Of a DNA stretch of 64,000 nucleotides, positions 18,261 through 27,378 are shown piece after piece. Numbering within the stretch: position 1 is the stretch's first letter; every line of letters starts with the position of its first letter. The DNA comes from Paenibacillus sp. LS1 (lineage in GTDB: Bacteria > Bacillota > Bacilli > Paenibacillales > Paenibacillaceae). The DNA lies in assembly GCF_026013365.1 (NCBI RefSeq), contig NZ_JAPDOE010000002.1, positions 496,001 to 560,000 of the forward strand, in the 5' to 3' direction. The notes beneath the pieces are model-generated. The model did not search any database and was not told the origin of the DNA. It saw nothing but the letters and a program-made list of their open reading frames with translations. The translations under genes were made by a program, and so were the position numbers.

Positions 18261-20249
18261 ATGTTAAACGAATTAAATCGCAGGAATATCGGCATCTTCG
18301 CCCATGTGGATGCGGGCAAAACAACTACCACCGAGCATATGTTATATGAGAGTGGTGTCGTCCGCAGTCCGGGACGCGTGGATGACGGAACAACAGCCAC
18401 AGACTCGCTGGACATTGAGAAAGAACGTGGCATATCCGTCCAAGCAGCCATGACCTCTCTGATCTGGAAGAACACCATCATTGACCTCATTGATACGCCT
18501 GGGCATATTGATTTCAGCTCCGAAGTAGAGCGAACACTGCGGGTGATGGATGGCGCTATTCTGATTCTATCCGCAGTGGAGGGAATTCAGTCCCAGAGTG
18601 AAGCCATCTGGCATGCCCTTCGTTCACTTCGCATCCCTACCATCATCTATATTAATAAAATGGATCGGATTGGTGCGTCTGCCCCAGCGGTAATGGAGCA
18701 GATTCGTTCCACCCTTTCCCCCTTCGCATGCGAAATTCAAACGTATCAACTCCATGAAGAGTCATTTCATGGCATCAACTCCCTATGGAATGAGAATCAA
18801 GATACTCTGTCCGGTGGCACACCTTCCATTCCAGGTCTGCTCGAGATACTTGCCGAACTGGATGAAGAGGTCATGGAAGCCTACATTCAGGAGACTGCGT
18901 TATCCCAAAGGGATCTAAATGAAGCATTCCTGCGGTATGTGCATCAGGGTGAGATGTTCCCAGTGTGTTACGGTGCTTCCGGTAAAGGAATCGGCGTCAC
19001 GGCATTGCTGGACGCAGTCCTTGCATTTCTGCCTCCACCTGCACAGCCAGTGGATTCTCCCGTATCGGGTGTTGTGTTCAAGATTGAACGTGACCGCACG
19101 ATGGGACGCACGGCCTACGTCCGCATGTATGGTGGTAGTCTCCACAACCGGGATACTATCCATAATTCAACGCGGGAGCTTGAAGAGAAAATAACGCAGA
19201 TTCGCCGCATGGATGGACGGAAATGGGCAGATACCGGTGCCGTTCACGCAGGGCAGATTGCTACGCTGTACGGACTGAGTGACACCCATGTGGGTGATAT
19301 TATCGGCAATCCTGAGGGTGTACCTCCTCTGCCACAGATGGCTGTGCCTTTGCTGACCGTACAAGTACATGGCAAGGACCCGGCACGTTACCCCGATCTT
19401 GTGGCTGCATTGCAGGAGTTGACGGACGAAGACCCCTTGCTTGATCTGCAATGGTTGCCGGAGGAACGCGAACTGCATCTCAAGGTCATGGGGACCATTC
19501 AGCTTGAAATTTTATCCAGTCTGTTAATGAGTCGTTTTAGACTGGATGTCATATTCGATCCGCCATCCGTCATCTATAAGGAGACGCCCCGTATAGCCGG
19601 AGAAGGTTACATCGCCTATACGATGCCGAAGCCTTGCTGGGCCATCCTGCGTTTCAGGATTGAACCTTTGCCTCGCGGAAGTGGTCTGATCTATGCCTCA
19701 ACCGTAAGGACAGATGATCTGTTGCTACGTTATCAGAATGAAGTTGAACGGCGAATTCCCGAAGCGCTGTCTCAAGGCATGCTCGGTTGGGAAGTAACCG
19801 ATCTGCGCATCACGCTGATCGAAGGGGAACATCATGTCTGGCATACTCATCCGCTTGATTTTGTCGTAGCCACGCCTATGGGAATCATGGATGGATTGGC
19901 GAGAACAGGTACCACGTTGTTGGAACCTCTCCTTCAGTTCAGACTTACGGTCCCGGAGGAATATGGCGGAAAAGCCCTCAGCGATCTGGTATATATGCGT
20001 GCAACCTTCGAAGCACCCGTCATTGGTAACGGACGTTGTATTATTGAAGGAGTTATGCCTCTTGCCACCTCAATGGATTATCCGGTGAAACTGCGTTCCG
20101 AGACAAGTGGCCGCGGGGTGCTCACGACTTCATTTGCCGGATATCAGGATTGTCCTGCAGATGTGACTCATACTCGCAAACGCAGAGGGGTTAACCCGCT
20201 GGATCAATCGAAGTATATTTTAAGTGTACGAAACGCGATTACATCATAA
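18261..20249 (+). CDS. TetM-like ribosomal protection GTPase
   Basis: This 662-residue translational GTPase has the EF-G/TetM layout. G1 is AHVDAGKTTTTEHML, G2 lies around RGISVQAAMTS, G3 is DTPGHIDFSSEVER and G4 is INKMD. Domains II to V follow and the C-terminus ends GYQDCPADVTHTRKRRG. At 662 residues it is close to TetM (about 640) and shorter than EF-G (about 690). Ribosomal protection proteins displace tetracycline from the ribosome, but chromosomal relatives in soil Firmicutes are divergent and some may not confer resistance. No mobile element flanks it. It is followed after 14 bases by the TPR gene, suggesting co-transcription. Confidence 0.85.
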   Translation: MLNELNRRNIGIFAHVDAGKTTTTEHMLYESGVVRSPGRVDDGTTATDSLDIEKERGISVQAAMTSLIWKNTIIDLIDTPGHIDFSSEVERTLRVMDGAILILSAVEGIQSQSEAIWHALRSLRIPTIIYINKMDRIGASAPAVMEQIRSTLSPFACEIQTYQLHEESFHGINSLWNENQDTLSGGTPSIPGLLEILAELDEEVMEAYIQETALSQRDLNEAFLRYVHQGEMFPVCYGASGKGIGVTALLDAVLAFLPPPAQPVDSPVSGVVFKIERDRTMGRTAYVRMYGGSLHNRDTIHNSTRELEEKITQIRRMDGRKWADTGAVHAGQIATLYGLSDTHVGDIIGNPEGVPPLPQMAVPLLTVQVHGKDPARYPDLVAALQELTDEDPLLDLQWLPEERELHLKVMGTIQLEILSSLLMSRFRLDVIFDPPSVIYKETPRIAGEGYIAYTMPKPCWAILRFRIEPLPRGSGLIYASTVRTDDLLLRYQNEVERRIPEALSQGMLGWEVTDLRITLIEGEHHVWHTHPLDFVVATPMGIMDGLARTGTTLLEPLLQFRLTVPEEYGGKALSDLVYMRATFEAPVIGNGRCIIEGVMPLATSMDYPVKLRSETSGRGVLTTSFAGYQDCPADVTHTRKRRGVNPLDQSKYILSVRNAITS

Positions 20250-20263
20250 ATGGAGTTGAACTT

Positions 20264-20941
20264 GTGCTTATTAAATTTCTTATCTTTGGCCTTCTATGGC
20301 GGATTGTAGGTAATCCGTTCATTGCCATCCTCATTTTACTCGTTATACTGTATTTCCTGGATCGTCGTTACGTTGGGGTGTTCCCAAGCTTCACGAAACC
20401 CCTCAAGCGTATGCGTAACATCTCCCGGCTTCGGCAGCAGATTGCCATGAGTCCCAATGAAGTTTCTTCCAAGCTGGAACTGGCTCGTCTGTTAATTGAG
20501 CGCAAGCGGTATAGTGAGGCACATGCCTTATTGCTTGAACTGGAGCGCCCATACGAACAATCAGCTGAGTACTGGGAGGCACTGGGGACGACTGAGCTTC
20601 ATCTGGGTAATATCGAAAAAGGCGAACGACACATTTTAAAAGCCCTCGAGATCAACCCCAGAGTCAAGTATGGACGTCCGTATCTCACCCTTGCTGGAGC
20701 CTTTAAAGATACGCATGAGGACAAAGCGCTGGATTATGTGCATCAGTTTCAGGAAATTCATTCCTCATCCAGTGAAGCTTATTATCTGCTCGGCTCAGTT
20801 CATCGTTCCCTCGGACGCAATGCAGATGCGAAGCAGGCTTACGAGCAATCCTTGAACGTGTACCGTTCATTGCCCAAATACAAGAAACGTCAGGAGCGCC
20901 GTTGGGCTGTCCGAAGTTGGTTCCGTAAGCGTGGATTGTAA
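20264..20941 (+). CDS. membrane-anchored tetratricopeptide repeat protein
   Basis: This 225-residue protein starts at GTG 20264 after TGGAGTTG. One or two hydrophobic stretches at about residues 3-31 anchor it, with the rest on the cytoplasmic side. Several TPR-like helices follow (SSKLELARLLIERKRYSEAH, EYWEALGTTELHLGNIEKGE, SEAYYLLGSVHRSLGRNADA). The C-terminus is very basic. It lies 14 bases after the TetM-like gene on the same strand and ends at a bidirectional terminator. Function is not known; TPRs mediate protein contacts. Confidence 0.8.
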   Translation: MLIKFLIFGLLWRIVGNPFIAILILLVILYFLDRRYVGVFPSFTKPLKRMRNISRLRQQIAMSPNEVSSKLELARLLIERKRYSEAHALLLELERPYEQSAEYWEALGTTELHLGNIEKGERHILKALEINPRVKYGRPYLTLAGAFKDTHEDKALDYVHQFQEIHSSSSEAYYLLGSVHRSLGRNADAKQAYEQSLNVYRSLPKYKKRQERRWAVRSWFRKRGL

Positions 20942-20987
20942 CCTCGTTTGATTCACGCAATAACACGCGTTTATCACTCTTCTAACC

Positions 20988-21040
20988 AATAAAGTGCACT
21001 GATCTCTGCCCTTGTTTGAGCAGAAACAGTGCACTTTATT
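20988..21040. terminator. bidirectional terminator
   Basis: AATAAAGTGCACTG (20988-21001) pairs perfectly with CAGTGCACTTTATT (21027-21040) over 14 bp, and an inner TCTGC/GCAGA pairing lies within the loop. AT-rich ends on both sides let it serve the TPR gene (plus) and the APH-fold gene (minus), which converge here. Confidence 0.85.
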
Positions 21041-21053
21041 TATAGCAACGATA

Positions 21054-22118
21054 TTAATACACCAATATCTCACGCAGTCGTTCTTCATGATGACGCATCC
21101 AGTCGATCCGCTGTTTGAGCTTCACAATCTGATCCACAGCCACTTCCGGCTCATCTGTACCCTCGAACATGCGACTGATGAAATGCATGACCACATCCAG
21201 ACTGCGCAGCAAAATCAATTGAGGTATGGCCAGCAACTCTTCCGGTTTCAGGCTGACATGTTCCCGAAATCCCCTGATCAGTCCCTCCTGTACCTGCCAC
21301 ATCCAATCTTCACTCTTGTCCATGGTAAGGAGGTCAGACATCGGAACAGCCAGCTCCATTACCCGCAAATCCCATGTCGCAAATTCAAAATCCAAAATGG
21401 CACAGATTTCACCATCCTGCTGATCTGCCAACACATTCGAGGCATTCACATCCCCATGAACCAATTGATGCGGCAACTGTTCCATACCCCGCAGGGCTTC
21501 AAACAGTTCTGGCAGCACATGCCTCAACTGCTTCAGTTCATTCGAGCATGCGACCAATTGCTCCGGTGGTGATGTGCATAGCTGTAATAATCGTTCTGGT
21601 GAACAGAGCGGATACGCATCCTGAATTCGATAGTATGGTGGATACACAGGTTCAAGTGGTATATCCAGCGTAGCCATAACAGAAGACAGGGCCCCCGCCG
21701 CTTTACCGAGCCCTATCAATTGATCTGGTGTATGCCAGATGGGATTGACGCCTTCCCGATAATGAAACAGCGTCACGATTTTGTTGTGACCTGTGAGGGG
21801 ATCTTTTACAGCAAGGAATGTACCTCCCTCACCAGTTGATCGTCTTACAGGTGAAGGTGTATCAAGCTTAAAGTTCGAACGTTGGAGGGCTTCCAGCACC
21901 TCGTGTTCAAAGGCGATTTTCATCGGATCATTATGTGTTTCATATTGTCTCATGACGTAATTAGTCCCGTCTACATGGAGCATGTAGGTAGAATTATTCA
22001 TCCCACCCTTTCCACGCTCACCTTTCCAGTCCGATGTGAAACCATATAAGGCCAACACTCCGGATATACGTTGCTGCTCTGAATGATGGAGGGAACCGGA
22101 ATCGATGTTTTGCACCAA
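21054..22118 (-). CDS. APH-fold phosphotransferase (homoserine kinase II-like)
   Basis: This 354-residue protein has the aminoglycoside phosphotransferase/choline kinase fold. The catalytic loop is HQLVHGDVNASNVL and the metal-binding motif is ILDFEFATWD. The N-terminal lobe shows NSTYMLHVDGTNYVMRQYET. Similar proteins in Bacillus and Paenibacillus act on small molecules or are spore-coat related, and the substrate here cannot be told. It stands alone between a bidirectional terminator and the SGNH gene. Confidence 0.8.
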   Translation of the reverse strand: MVQNIDSGSLHHSEQQRISGVLALYGFTSDWKGERGKGGMNNSTYMLHVDGTNYVMRQYETHNDPMKIAFEHEVLEALQRSNFKLDTPSPVRRSTGEGGTFLAVKDPLTGHNKIVTLFHYREGVNPIWHTPDQLIGLGKAAGALSSVMATLDIPLEPVYPPYYRIQDAYPLCSPERLLQLCTSPPEQLVACSNELKQLRHVLPELFEALRGMEQLPHQLVHGDVNASNVLADQQDGEICAILDFEFATWDLRVMELAVPMSDLLTMDKSEDWMWQVQEGLIRGFREHVSLKPEELLAIPQLILLRSLDVVMHFISRMFEGTDEPEVAVDQIVKLKQRIDWMRHHEERLREILVY

Positions 22119-22207
22119 AAATTAACCCCTTTATCTCACAAAATGGAACTGTCTTCTATTTATCTTAAAGGAAGTCCATCGCTCGGTCTAGTTCTGTTCC
22201 AAAGTGA

Positions 22208-22834
22208 TCAAGAGAATGGATAGTATCCGGTCCGATTAAGCTGCTCTGCAATGACACGATACCCTCTTGCATTGGGATGCACTCTGTCCCAGAACAACAG
22301 TTCACGTTCACGGCCTTCAAACCTGTCATAGACCTGAGCACACGCATAGTTGCCTGATCCCGCTCCATTCAAAAACGAATTATATTGGCGCACCCAGTAC
22401 GCAGCTTCCGTAGCTTGTGGATACGGGTTGTACAATCCGATGGATCGGACCATATACTCACTGTTGCCCTTTAACTGCCGAATGTGCCGCATGATCTGGG
22501 ATACATTGCTGCGTGTTTCTCCGAGCACCTGTGTCATTTTACTGGCATTTGGAATGCCGTTACTTGCTTTAAACGTACGAATCAGATCATTCCCGCCAAT
22601 GGATATGGTGATGATATCCGCTTCACGGAGCGATTGCCGCACTCGGGGATGCGAAGAGATCATCTGCAACATTTCCCCCGACGTCAGTCCATTCACGCCC
22701 ATATTTTCCATGGATACAAACGTACGAACATTCATTTCCGCCATTCGCCGATATAAAGGAACAAAGCCGGTGCCCAGCAACGCTCCTGTACCTACCGTTA
22801 ATGAATCTCCTATAGCCACATATCGATATACCAT
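22208..22834 (-). CDS. SGNH/GDSL lipase-esterase
   Basis: This is a SGNH hydrolase of about 208 residues. Block I is YVAIGDSLTVGTGA with the catalytic serine, block III is ISIGGNDLI, and block V is FWDRVHPNARGYRVIAEQL with Asp and His. I start it at ATG 22834 because GAGGGG lies seven bases before it; an upstream ATG at 22870 has no such site. The length and motifs recall spore germination lipases of the LipC type, but I cannot confirm that. There is no signal peptide. Confidence 0.82.
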   Translation of the reverse strand: MVYRYVAIGDSLTVGTGALLGTGFVPLYRRMAEMNVRTFVSMENMGVNGLTSGEMLQMISSHPRVRQSLREADIITISIGGNDLIRTFKASNGIPNASKMTQVLGETRSNVSQIMRHIRQLKGNSEYMVRSIGLYNPYPQATEAAYWVRQYNSFLNGAGSGNYACAQVYDRFEGRERELLFWDRVHPNARGYRVIAEQLNRTGYYPFS

Positions 22835-22982
22835 CCCGTCGCCCCTCTCTGCTGTGATTTGTCTGAACAATAATGAACTGCTCTATATCTTATGATGAGC
22901 GGCAAGACAAGGCGCGGGATGGTGTCCTTAGGCATGCACCTTTCTTTTGCACAAGACCGTGCTTCTTCTGTTGAGGTAAAAA

Positions 22983-23020
22983 AAGAAAAAGCCCTGACGC
23001 ATAACGCGGCAGAGCCTAAT
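22983..23020 (-). terminator. terminator of the MMPL exporter operon
   Basis: On the minus strand AGGCTCTGCCGC, a short loop, then GCGTCAGGGCT is followed by TTTTTCTTTTTTT. The stem has one G.U pair and one mismatch. It begins 14 bases after the MMPL stop. Confidence 0.8.
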
Positions 23021-23033
23021 CCATTGCAATGCA

Positions 23034-26000
23034 TTACATGCCTATGGTCCGATCCGACTCAGCGGAATCCGCCTGTTCCTTGTTCGGGAACGGCCACCAG
23101 TTGGCCCGGCCAAACATCTTCACCATTACTGGGACGAAGAATGGCAGGAACAACAGAGAGTACAAGATCAATCCGCTAAGGACTACTGTGGCAATCTGCA
23201 TCATCGAGAGAACACCGGATGGATACATGGCAGCAAATGTACCGCTCAGAATGACTGCTGCAGAGAGGATAACAGTCCCCATGTTCTTCATCGCGTACAA
23301 CATCGCATCCTGTACTTTCATGCCTTTGTTCTCATTGAAACGGTCCATCAGGAAGATGCTGTAATCCACACCGAGTGCAATCAGCATGACAAATCCGAAG
23401 AACGGAGTAACCCAGCTGATGCCTGCGAATCCGAGGATATTAACAAAGATCACTTCAGTTAACGCCATCGATGTGAAATAAGCCAGTAATAAGGAGACAA
23501 TCAGATACAGCGGCATAATGACCGAGCGGAGCAGCACGACCAGAATAATAAATGTGCCCGCCAGCATCAGCATTACAGTACGTGTATAGTCGTTATTCGA
23601 GATCTCCTGCAGATCTGCAAACGTACTGGTAACTCCACCTACGGCAATATCGGCTTTTTCAAGCGTACTTCCTTGTACCGCACGATGTACAGCCGCCTCA
23701 ATGTCAGGAACACGATCAATGGCTTCTGTTCCGTATGGATTTTCGGCGAAAATAACATCAATCGTCATCGTCTTCCGATCTTGGGATAGATACGTATCAA
23801 ATACCTGTGTGAAGTCTTTGCTGTTCAGTGCTTCTTCAGGAACGTACCAGCCTGCCAGATCGGAATCCGGTGAATTTTGTAATTGCGTCAGGTAGTCCTG
23901 CGCTGAATCCAGTCCCCCGGATACCTGTTTAATACCGTCGACACTTTGATTCAGACCATCTGTCAATTGTGTCAGCTGACCACTCAGATCCGAGAAGCCT
24001 TGCTGGATTTTCTCCTGTCCACCTTGAAGCTGACCAAGCCCGTTCTGAATGGAAGGTATCTCCTTAATGACTTTTCCTTGACCATCAGCGGCCTGTTTCA
24101 GACCTGTCTCAAGCTGACTGATTCCCGTTACAATCTGGCTTAGACCATCGGCAAGAGCCTTCTGTCCGGCTGCTGCGGAGGCAAAGCCTTCATTCGCCTC
24201 ATTAATTCCAGCAGCGGCTTCTCCCAGCTTGGTCTTAATCTGACCCAAACCTTGAGCGAGCTGCGCTGTACCCGAACCAGTTTCACCAATCGTGCCTTTG
24301 ATACGCTGGTAGTCCGCATCTTGTTGCAATTCAGGATAACGTTCTTCGAGTGCTGTGAAGGATTCAGACAGACTGGTTAAAGCCGTTGAAACCCCATTAA
24401 GCTGTTGCTCCAGTTCACGGGTTCCATCGCCCAATGCAGCGACTCCTGCTCCCGCCTGACGATAGGCTTCAAGCAACTGATTGTTCGCCTGCGCGAGTTG
24501 ATCTGCGCTCGTTTTGGCTTGCTGAAGTCCTGCTTTCAGATCACCCGCACCTGCGGAACCATCTCGAATACCTTTTTCAATCCGCCCAAGTCCCTCACTG
24601 AGTTGCGTGATACCCGATTGCAACTGGGTGGTTCCTTTGGTAAGTTCACCTGCCCCATCGGCAGCTTCTTTTAACTGTGGTTCATTTTTACTTAACTGAC
24701 TGCTAGCTTCACTCAGACCATCACGGATTTTGTCCAGACCCGTCTTGCCTTCACCCAGTCCATCCGATAATGTTCCCACTTGCTGTGTAACTTCAAAATC
24801 TTTGATCTCATCACCCGTAGGTCGTGTCATACTGCGGACACCGGAGATCCCGGGTACTTTTTCTACTTCCCGGCTGATTTTCTCAGCAACGGCCATATAT
24901 TTCGCATTATCCATCGCTTCATCGTTCTGAATAACGATCTGACCCGGCAATGATTCACCCGGACCGAAGCTGTCGGAGATAATGTTGAATGCTTTTACTG
25001 AATCATACTTCTCACCAATCTCATCGAGACTGTTGAACGACAGTTTGCCATCGTACGTTGCCAGAAGAGGCACACAGACAGCTGCTACAATGAGCAGCGC
25101 AGCCCATGGACGTTTCAGCGAGAAGCGGCCAGCTGCACCGTAGATCTTGCTCTCGGCATGATCCAGTGAACCCTTCGACGGCCAGAATAGCTTCTTGCCC
25201 AGCACCGCCATGAAGAATGGTACGATGGTCACCAAGGCAAGCATCATCACAGCAATACCCACAGCTACAGCAACCGCAGAGCGGTACAACATAAACTGGG
25301 CAAAGCCGATCGCAATAAACCCAACCAGCACGGCAAGTGCGGAGAAGAGTACCGTTTTACCGGCAGTACGATAGGTAGCAATGATGGCATCCCACGTATT
25401 CTCATGATGAGCCAGTTCTTCCTTGAACCGACTGATCAACAGAATGCAGTAATCCGTACCAATCCCGAACATGACTGCGACCATAAAGATCTGTGTAAAT
25501 GTGGATATCGGGAAGTCGAGCCCATCCACCAGGAATGCGACAATCTGTTGCGATACAATGTAGCTGATCCCCACCGTCAGCAGCGGTACAAACGGAGCTA
25601 CAAACGAACGGAACACCAGGAACAGAATGAGTAAAATAAAGACAACGGTAATATATTCTGATTTCTTAAGCCCCTCTTGGGAACTTTCAATGGTATCTTC
25701 GTCGATCAGACCTTTACCGGTTATGTAGTGCTCCACATTGACAGACTTCAATGCTTCATTCAGGTCTTCCCGCATTTCCTTGACCGTGCGATCTCCCTGA
25801 TCAATGGATAGCGACGTTAGAATGGTTTTGCCGTCAGCCGAGATCATCTTCTCGGACAATTCAGGCTGAGAGAAAGGTTCCAGAATGGATAGAATGCCCA
25901 GCTTCTGCTTGTCGGCTTCCAAGTTCTTAATAGCCTTCTCTGCCTCTTGTTTTCCCGTGGTACCCAGACCATCCGGATTATAAAATACAAGAGCGATCTG

Positions 26001-26201
26001 GCTGCCTTGCTGTTCTCCTTTTTGCGCTGCAGCTTCATCCAATATCGCCGCTGCCTGGGTGGAAGAGTATCCTTCCGGAACCGAAAACTGTCCCTTTTCC
26101 CGAATCAGTTCACTCATGTTAGGGGCGGTAAACATTAATACGGCAGCTACAACAACCCATAGCCCCATTAACCACCATCGTGCTTTCAATATCGCTCTCA
26201 T
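23034..26201 (-). CDS. MMPL/RND-type membrane transporter
   Basis: This 1055-residue transporter has two MMPL halves. TM1 is near residues 8-28. A cluster of five to six helices at about 180-370 includes the FGIGTDYCILLISRFKEEL motif. A second cluster at about 880-1040 includes LIALGVDYSIFLMDRFNENK, with the paired aspartates thought to carry protons. Between the halves lies an extracytoplasmic region of roughly 400 residues, rich in repeating Q-L-x-x-G-L segments (about 480-790), as in YhgE/Pip-type exporters. The start overlaps the stop of the MarR gene by four bases. It probably exports a lipid, antimicrobial or surfactant-like molecule under MarR control. Confidence 0.9.
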   Translation of the reverse strand: MRAILKARWWLMGLWVVVAAVLMFTAPNMSELIREKGQFSVPEGYSSTQAAAILDEAAAQKGEQQGSQIALVFYNPDGLGTTGKQEAEKAIKNLEADKQKLGILSILEPFSQPELSEKMISADGKTILTSLSIDQGDRTVKEMREDLNEALKSVNVEHYITGKGLIDEDTIESSQEGLKKSEYITVVFILLILFLVFRSFVAPFVPLLTVGISYIVSQQIVAFLVDGLDFPISTFTQIFMVAVMFGIGTDYCILLISRFKEELAHHENTWDAIIATYRTAGKTVLFSALAVLVGFIAIGFAQFMLYRSAVAVAVGIAVMMLALVTIVPFFMAVLGKKLFWPSKGSLDHAESKIYGAAGRFSLKRPWAALLIVAAVCVPLLATYDGKLSFNSLDEIGEKYDSVKAFNIISDSFGPGESLPGQIVIQNDEAMDNAKYMAVAEKISREVEKVPGISGVRSMTRPTGDEIKDFEVTQQVGTLSDGLGEGKTGLDKIRDGLSEASSQLSKNEPQLKEAADGAGELTKGTTQLQSGITQLSEGLGRIEKGIRDGSAGAGDLKAGLQQAKTSADQLAQANNQLLEAYRQAGAGVAALGDGTRELEQQLNGVSTALTSLSESFTALEERYPELQQDADYQRIKGTIGETGSGTAQLAQGLGQIKTKLGEAAAGINEANEGFASAAAGQKALADGLSQIVTGISQLETGLKQAADGQGKVIKEIPSIQNGLGQLQGGQEKIQQGFSDLSGQLTQLTDGLNQSVDGIKQVSGGLDSAQDYLTQLQNSPDSDLAGWYVPEEALNSKDFTQVFDTYLSQDRKTMTIDVIFAENPYGTEAIDRVPDIEAAVHRAVQGSTLEKADIAVGGVTSTFADLQEISNNDYTRTVMLMLAGTFIILVVLLRSVIMPLYLIVSLLLAYFTSMALTEVIFVNILGFAGISWVTPFFGFVMLIALGVDYSIFLMDRFNENKGMKVQDAMLYAMKNMGTVILSAAVILSGTFAAMYPSGVLSMMQIATVVLSGLILYSLLFLPFFVPVMVKMFGRANWWPFPNKEQADSAESDRTIGM

Positions 26202-26656
26202 TCGTTCTCCTGTCCTCCTTCATGCGTTAGCAAAGCTGCAAGCTTCTCAAAAGATTCAATGAAATTACGAACCTCTTCCGGTTTAAAATGAACCAGATAT
26301 GGCTCCAGAATCTGCTGTATTTCCTGTTCTGTTTCCCTGTACACTTCTCTTCCAGTCTCCGTCAGCGTCAAATACACGACCCTGCGGTCACGTTCATCTC
26401 CGGCACGATGGACCAGATCGCGATCCACCAGCTTGTTGACCAAAGCGGTAATGCTGCTCTTGCCTATGCACAGAAGCTCTGCCAGATCGGAGGGTGTGCA
26501 GGAAGGTTTCTCCTTAATCAGACGAAGTGCGCAGAACTGATCGGTCGTTATGGTCTGCCCCACTTGTTCGCGTATTCGCGTATCAAACCGCTTGTTTACC
26601 ATAAACGAAGCATCCAAATAGCGGTTCACCAAACTTTTTGCATCGGGTGTGCTCAT
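26198..26656 (-). CDS. MarR-family regulator of the MMPL exporter
   Basis: This 152-residue winged-helix repressor has the recognition region DLAELLCIGKSSITALVNKL and the wing DERDRRVVYLTLTETGREVY. The gene overlaps the downstream MMPL gene by four bases (ATGA). A 7-7 inverted repeat lies just upstream, so it is likely a self-repressing exporter operon. The ligand is probably the exported compound. Confidence 0.92.
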   Translation of the reverse strand: MSTPDAKSLVNRYLDASFMVNKRFDTRIREQVGQTITTDQFCALRLIKEKPSCTPSDLAELLCIGKSSITALVNKLVDRDLVHRAGDERDRRVVYLTLTETGREVYRETEQEIQQILEPYLVHFKPEEVRNFIESFEKLAALLTHEGGQENE

Positions 26657-26681
26657 TCTTCATTCTCCTTTCCAAATACAT

Positions 26682-26702
26682 ATAGTTCACTTGACGAACT
26701 AT
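26682..26702. promoter_or_regulatory. probable MarR operator
   Basis: ATAGTTC (26682-26688) and GAACTAT (26696-26702) form an inverted repeat with a 7-base spacer, 26 bases upstream of the MarR start. A further GAAACTAT half-site follows at about 26710. Size and place suit a MarR dimer site. Confidence 0.55.
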
Positions 26703-26778
26703 TCTTCTGTGAAACTATTCTATAATGAAACAATATCTTAAAGCAATACTTTTTTCCTGCTTTTTTGATGAAAACGAC

Positions 26779-26828
26779 AAAAAAAACAGGACGTCCGACT
26801 CAGCTCATTGCCAAATCCAACATCCTGC
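26779..26828 (-). terminator. terminator of the GNAT gene at 26878
   Basis: On the minus strand CAGGATGT (26820-26827) pairs with ACGTCCTG (26787-26794) with one wobble, and TTTTTTTT follows directly. It lies 50 bases after the GNAT stop. Confidence 0.75.
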
Positions 26829-26877
26829 TTTAATTATAATCGGTTTTCTATGGCAGACAGTAGAGACTGCGTTCGCG

Positions 26878-27315
26878 TTACTCTTCGTCTGTATCTTCCT
26901 CTTTTTCAAGCACACAACGGAACCGCTCCACACCTGGATACAGTTCGCCCAGACTATATACGACGAATCCCGTATTTCGGTAAAACTCCACGGCCTCCAG
27001 ATCCGTCTCAGCAATCAAAGTGTCAGGATTGTATTTCTCCAGCAATTGTGAAATCATGCCCCGACCATAATTTTTGAAGCGGTTCTCCGGCAGAATGGCT
27101 ATATGGTGGATGGTGATCTCGTTTGAGCCAGTATGCTCATAACCGATCAGACCGATCAATTGCTCCTCTGCTTCGTATCCGGCCAGATACAGTTCGTCAT
27201 TCTGTACATATTGTTGCAACGCACGGTTCAAGTGATCCGGATCAGGAAAGACCGAGTAAGATAACAGCTCCTGTACTACCGGCTCTTCTATGCGTGATTT
27301 CAAATTAATTAACAC
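26878..27315 (-). CDS. GNAT family N-acetyltransferase
   Basis: This 145-residue protein has the GNAT fold: a core strand IGLIGYEH, then ITIHHIAILPENRFKNYGRG with the acetyl-CoA binding turn, and AVEFYRNTGFVVYSLGE near the end. The C-terminus is acidic. The substrate is unknown. It stands alone with its own terminator, and 63 bases separate it from the BadF-type kinase gene upstream. Confidence 0.82.
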   Translation of the reverse strand: MLINLKSRIEEPVVQELLSYSVFPDPDHLNRALQQYVQNDELYLAGYEAEEQLIGLIGYEHTGSNEITIHHIAILPENRFKNYGRGMISQLLEKYNPDTLIAETDLEAVEFYRNTGFVVYSLGELYPGVERFRCVLEKEEDTDEE

Positions 27316-27378
27316 CTTTATTCCTCCTATACCTTGCTTGTTTCCGTTATCGTATTGTAGTCGTTAGCCTCTCAAAGT

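Noticed and set aside
18261..20249. Naming the GTPase as a specific tet determinant
   Set aside because: The sequence supports the ribosomal protection family but not a specific class, and no mobile context exists.
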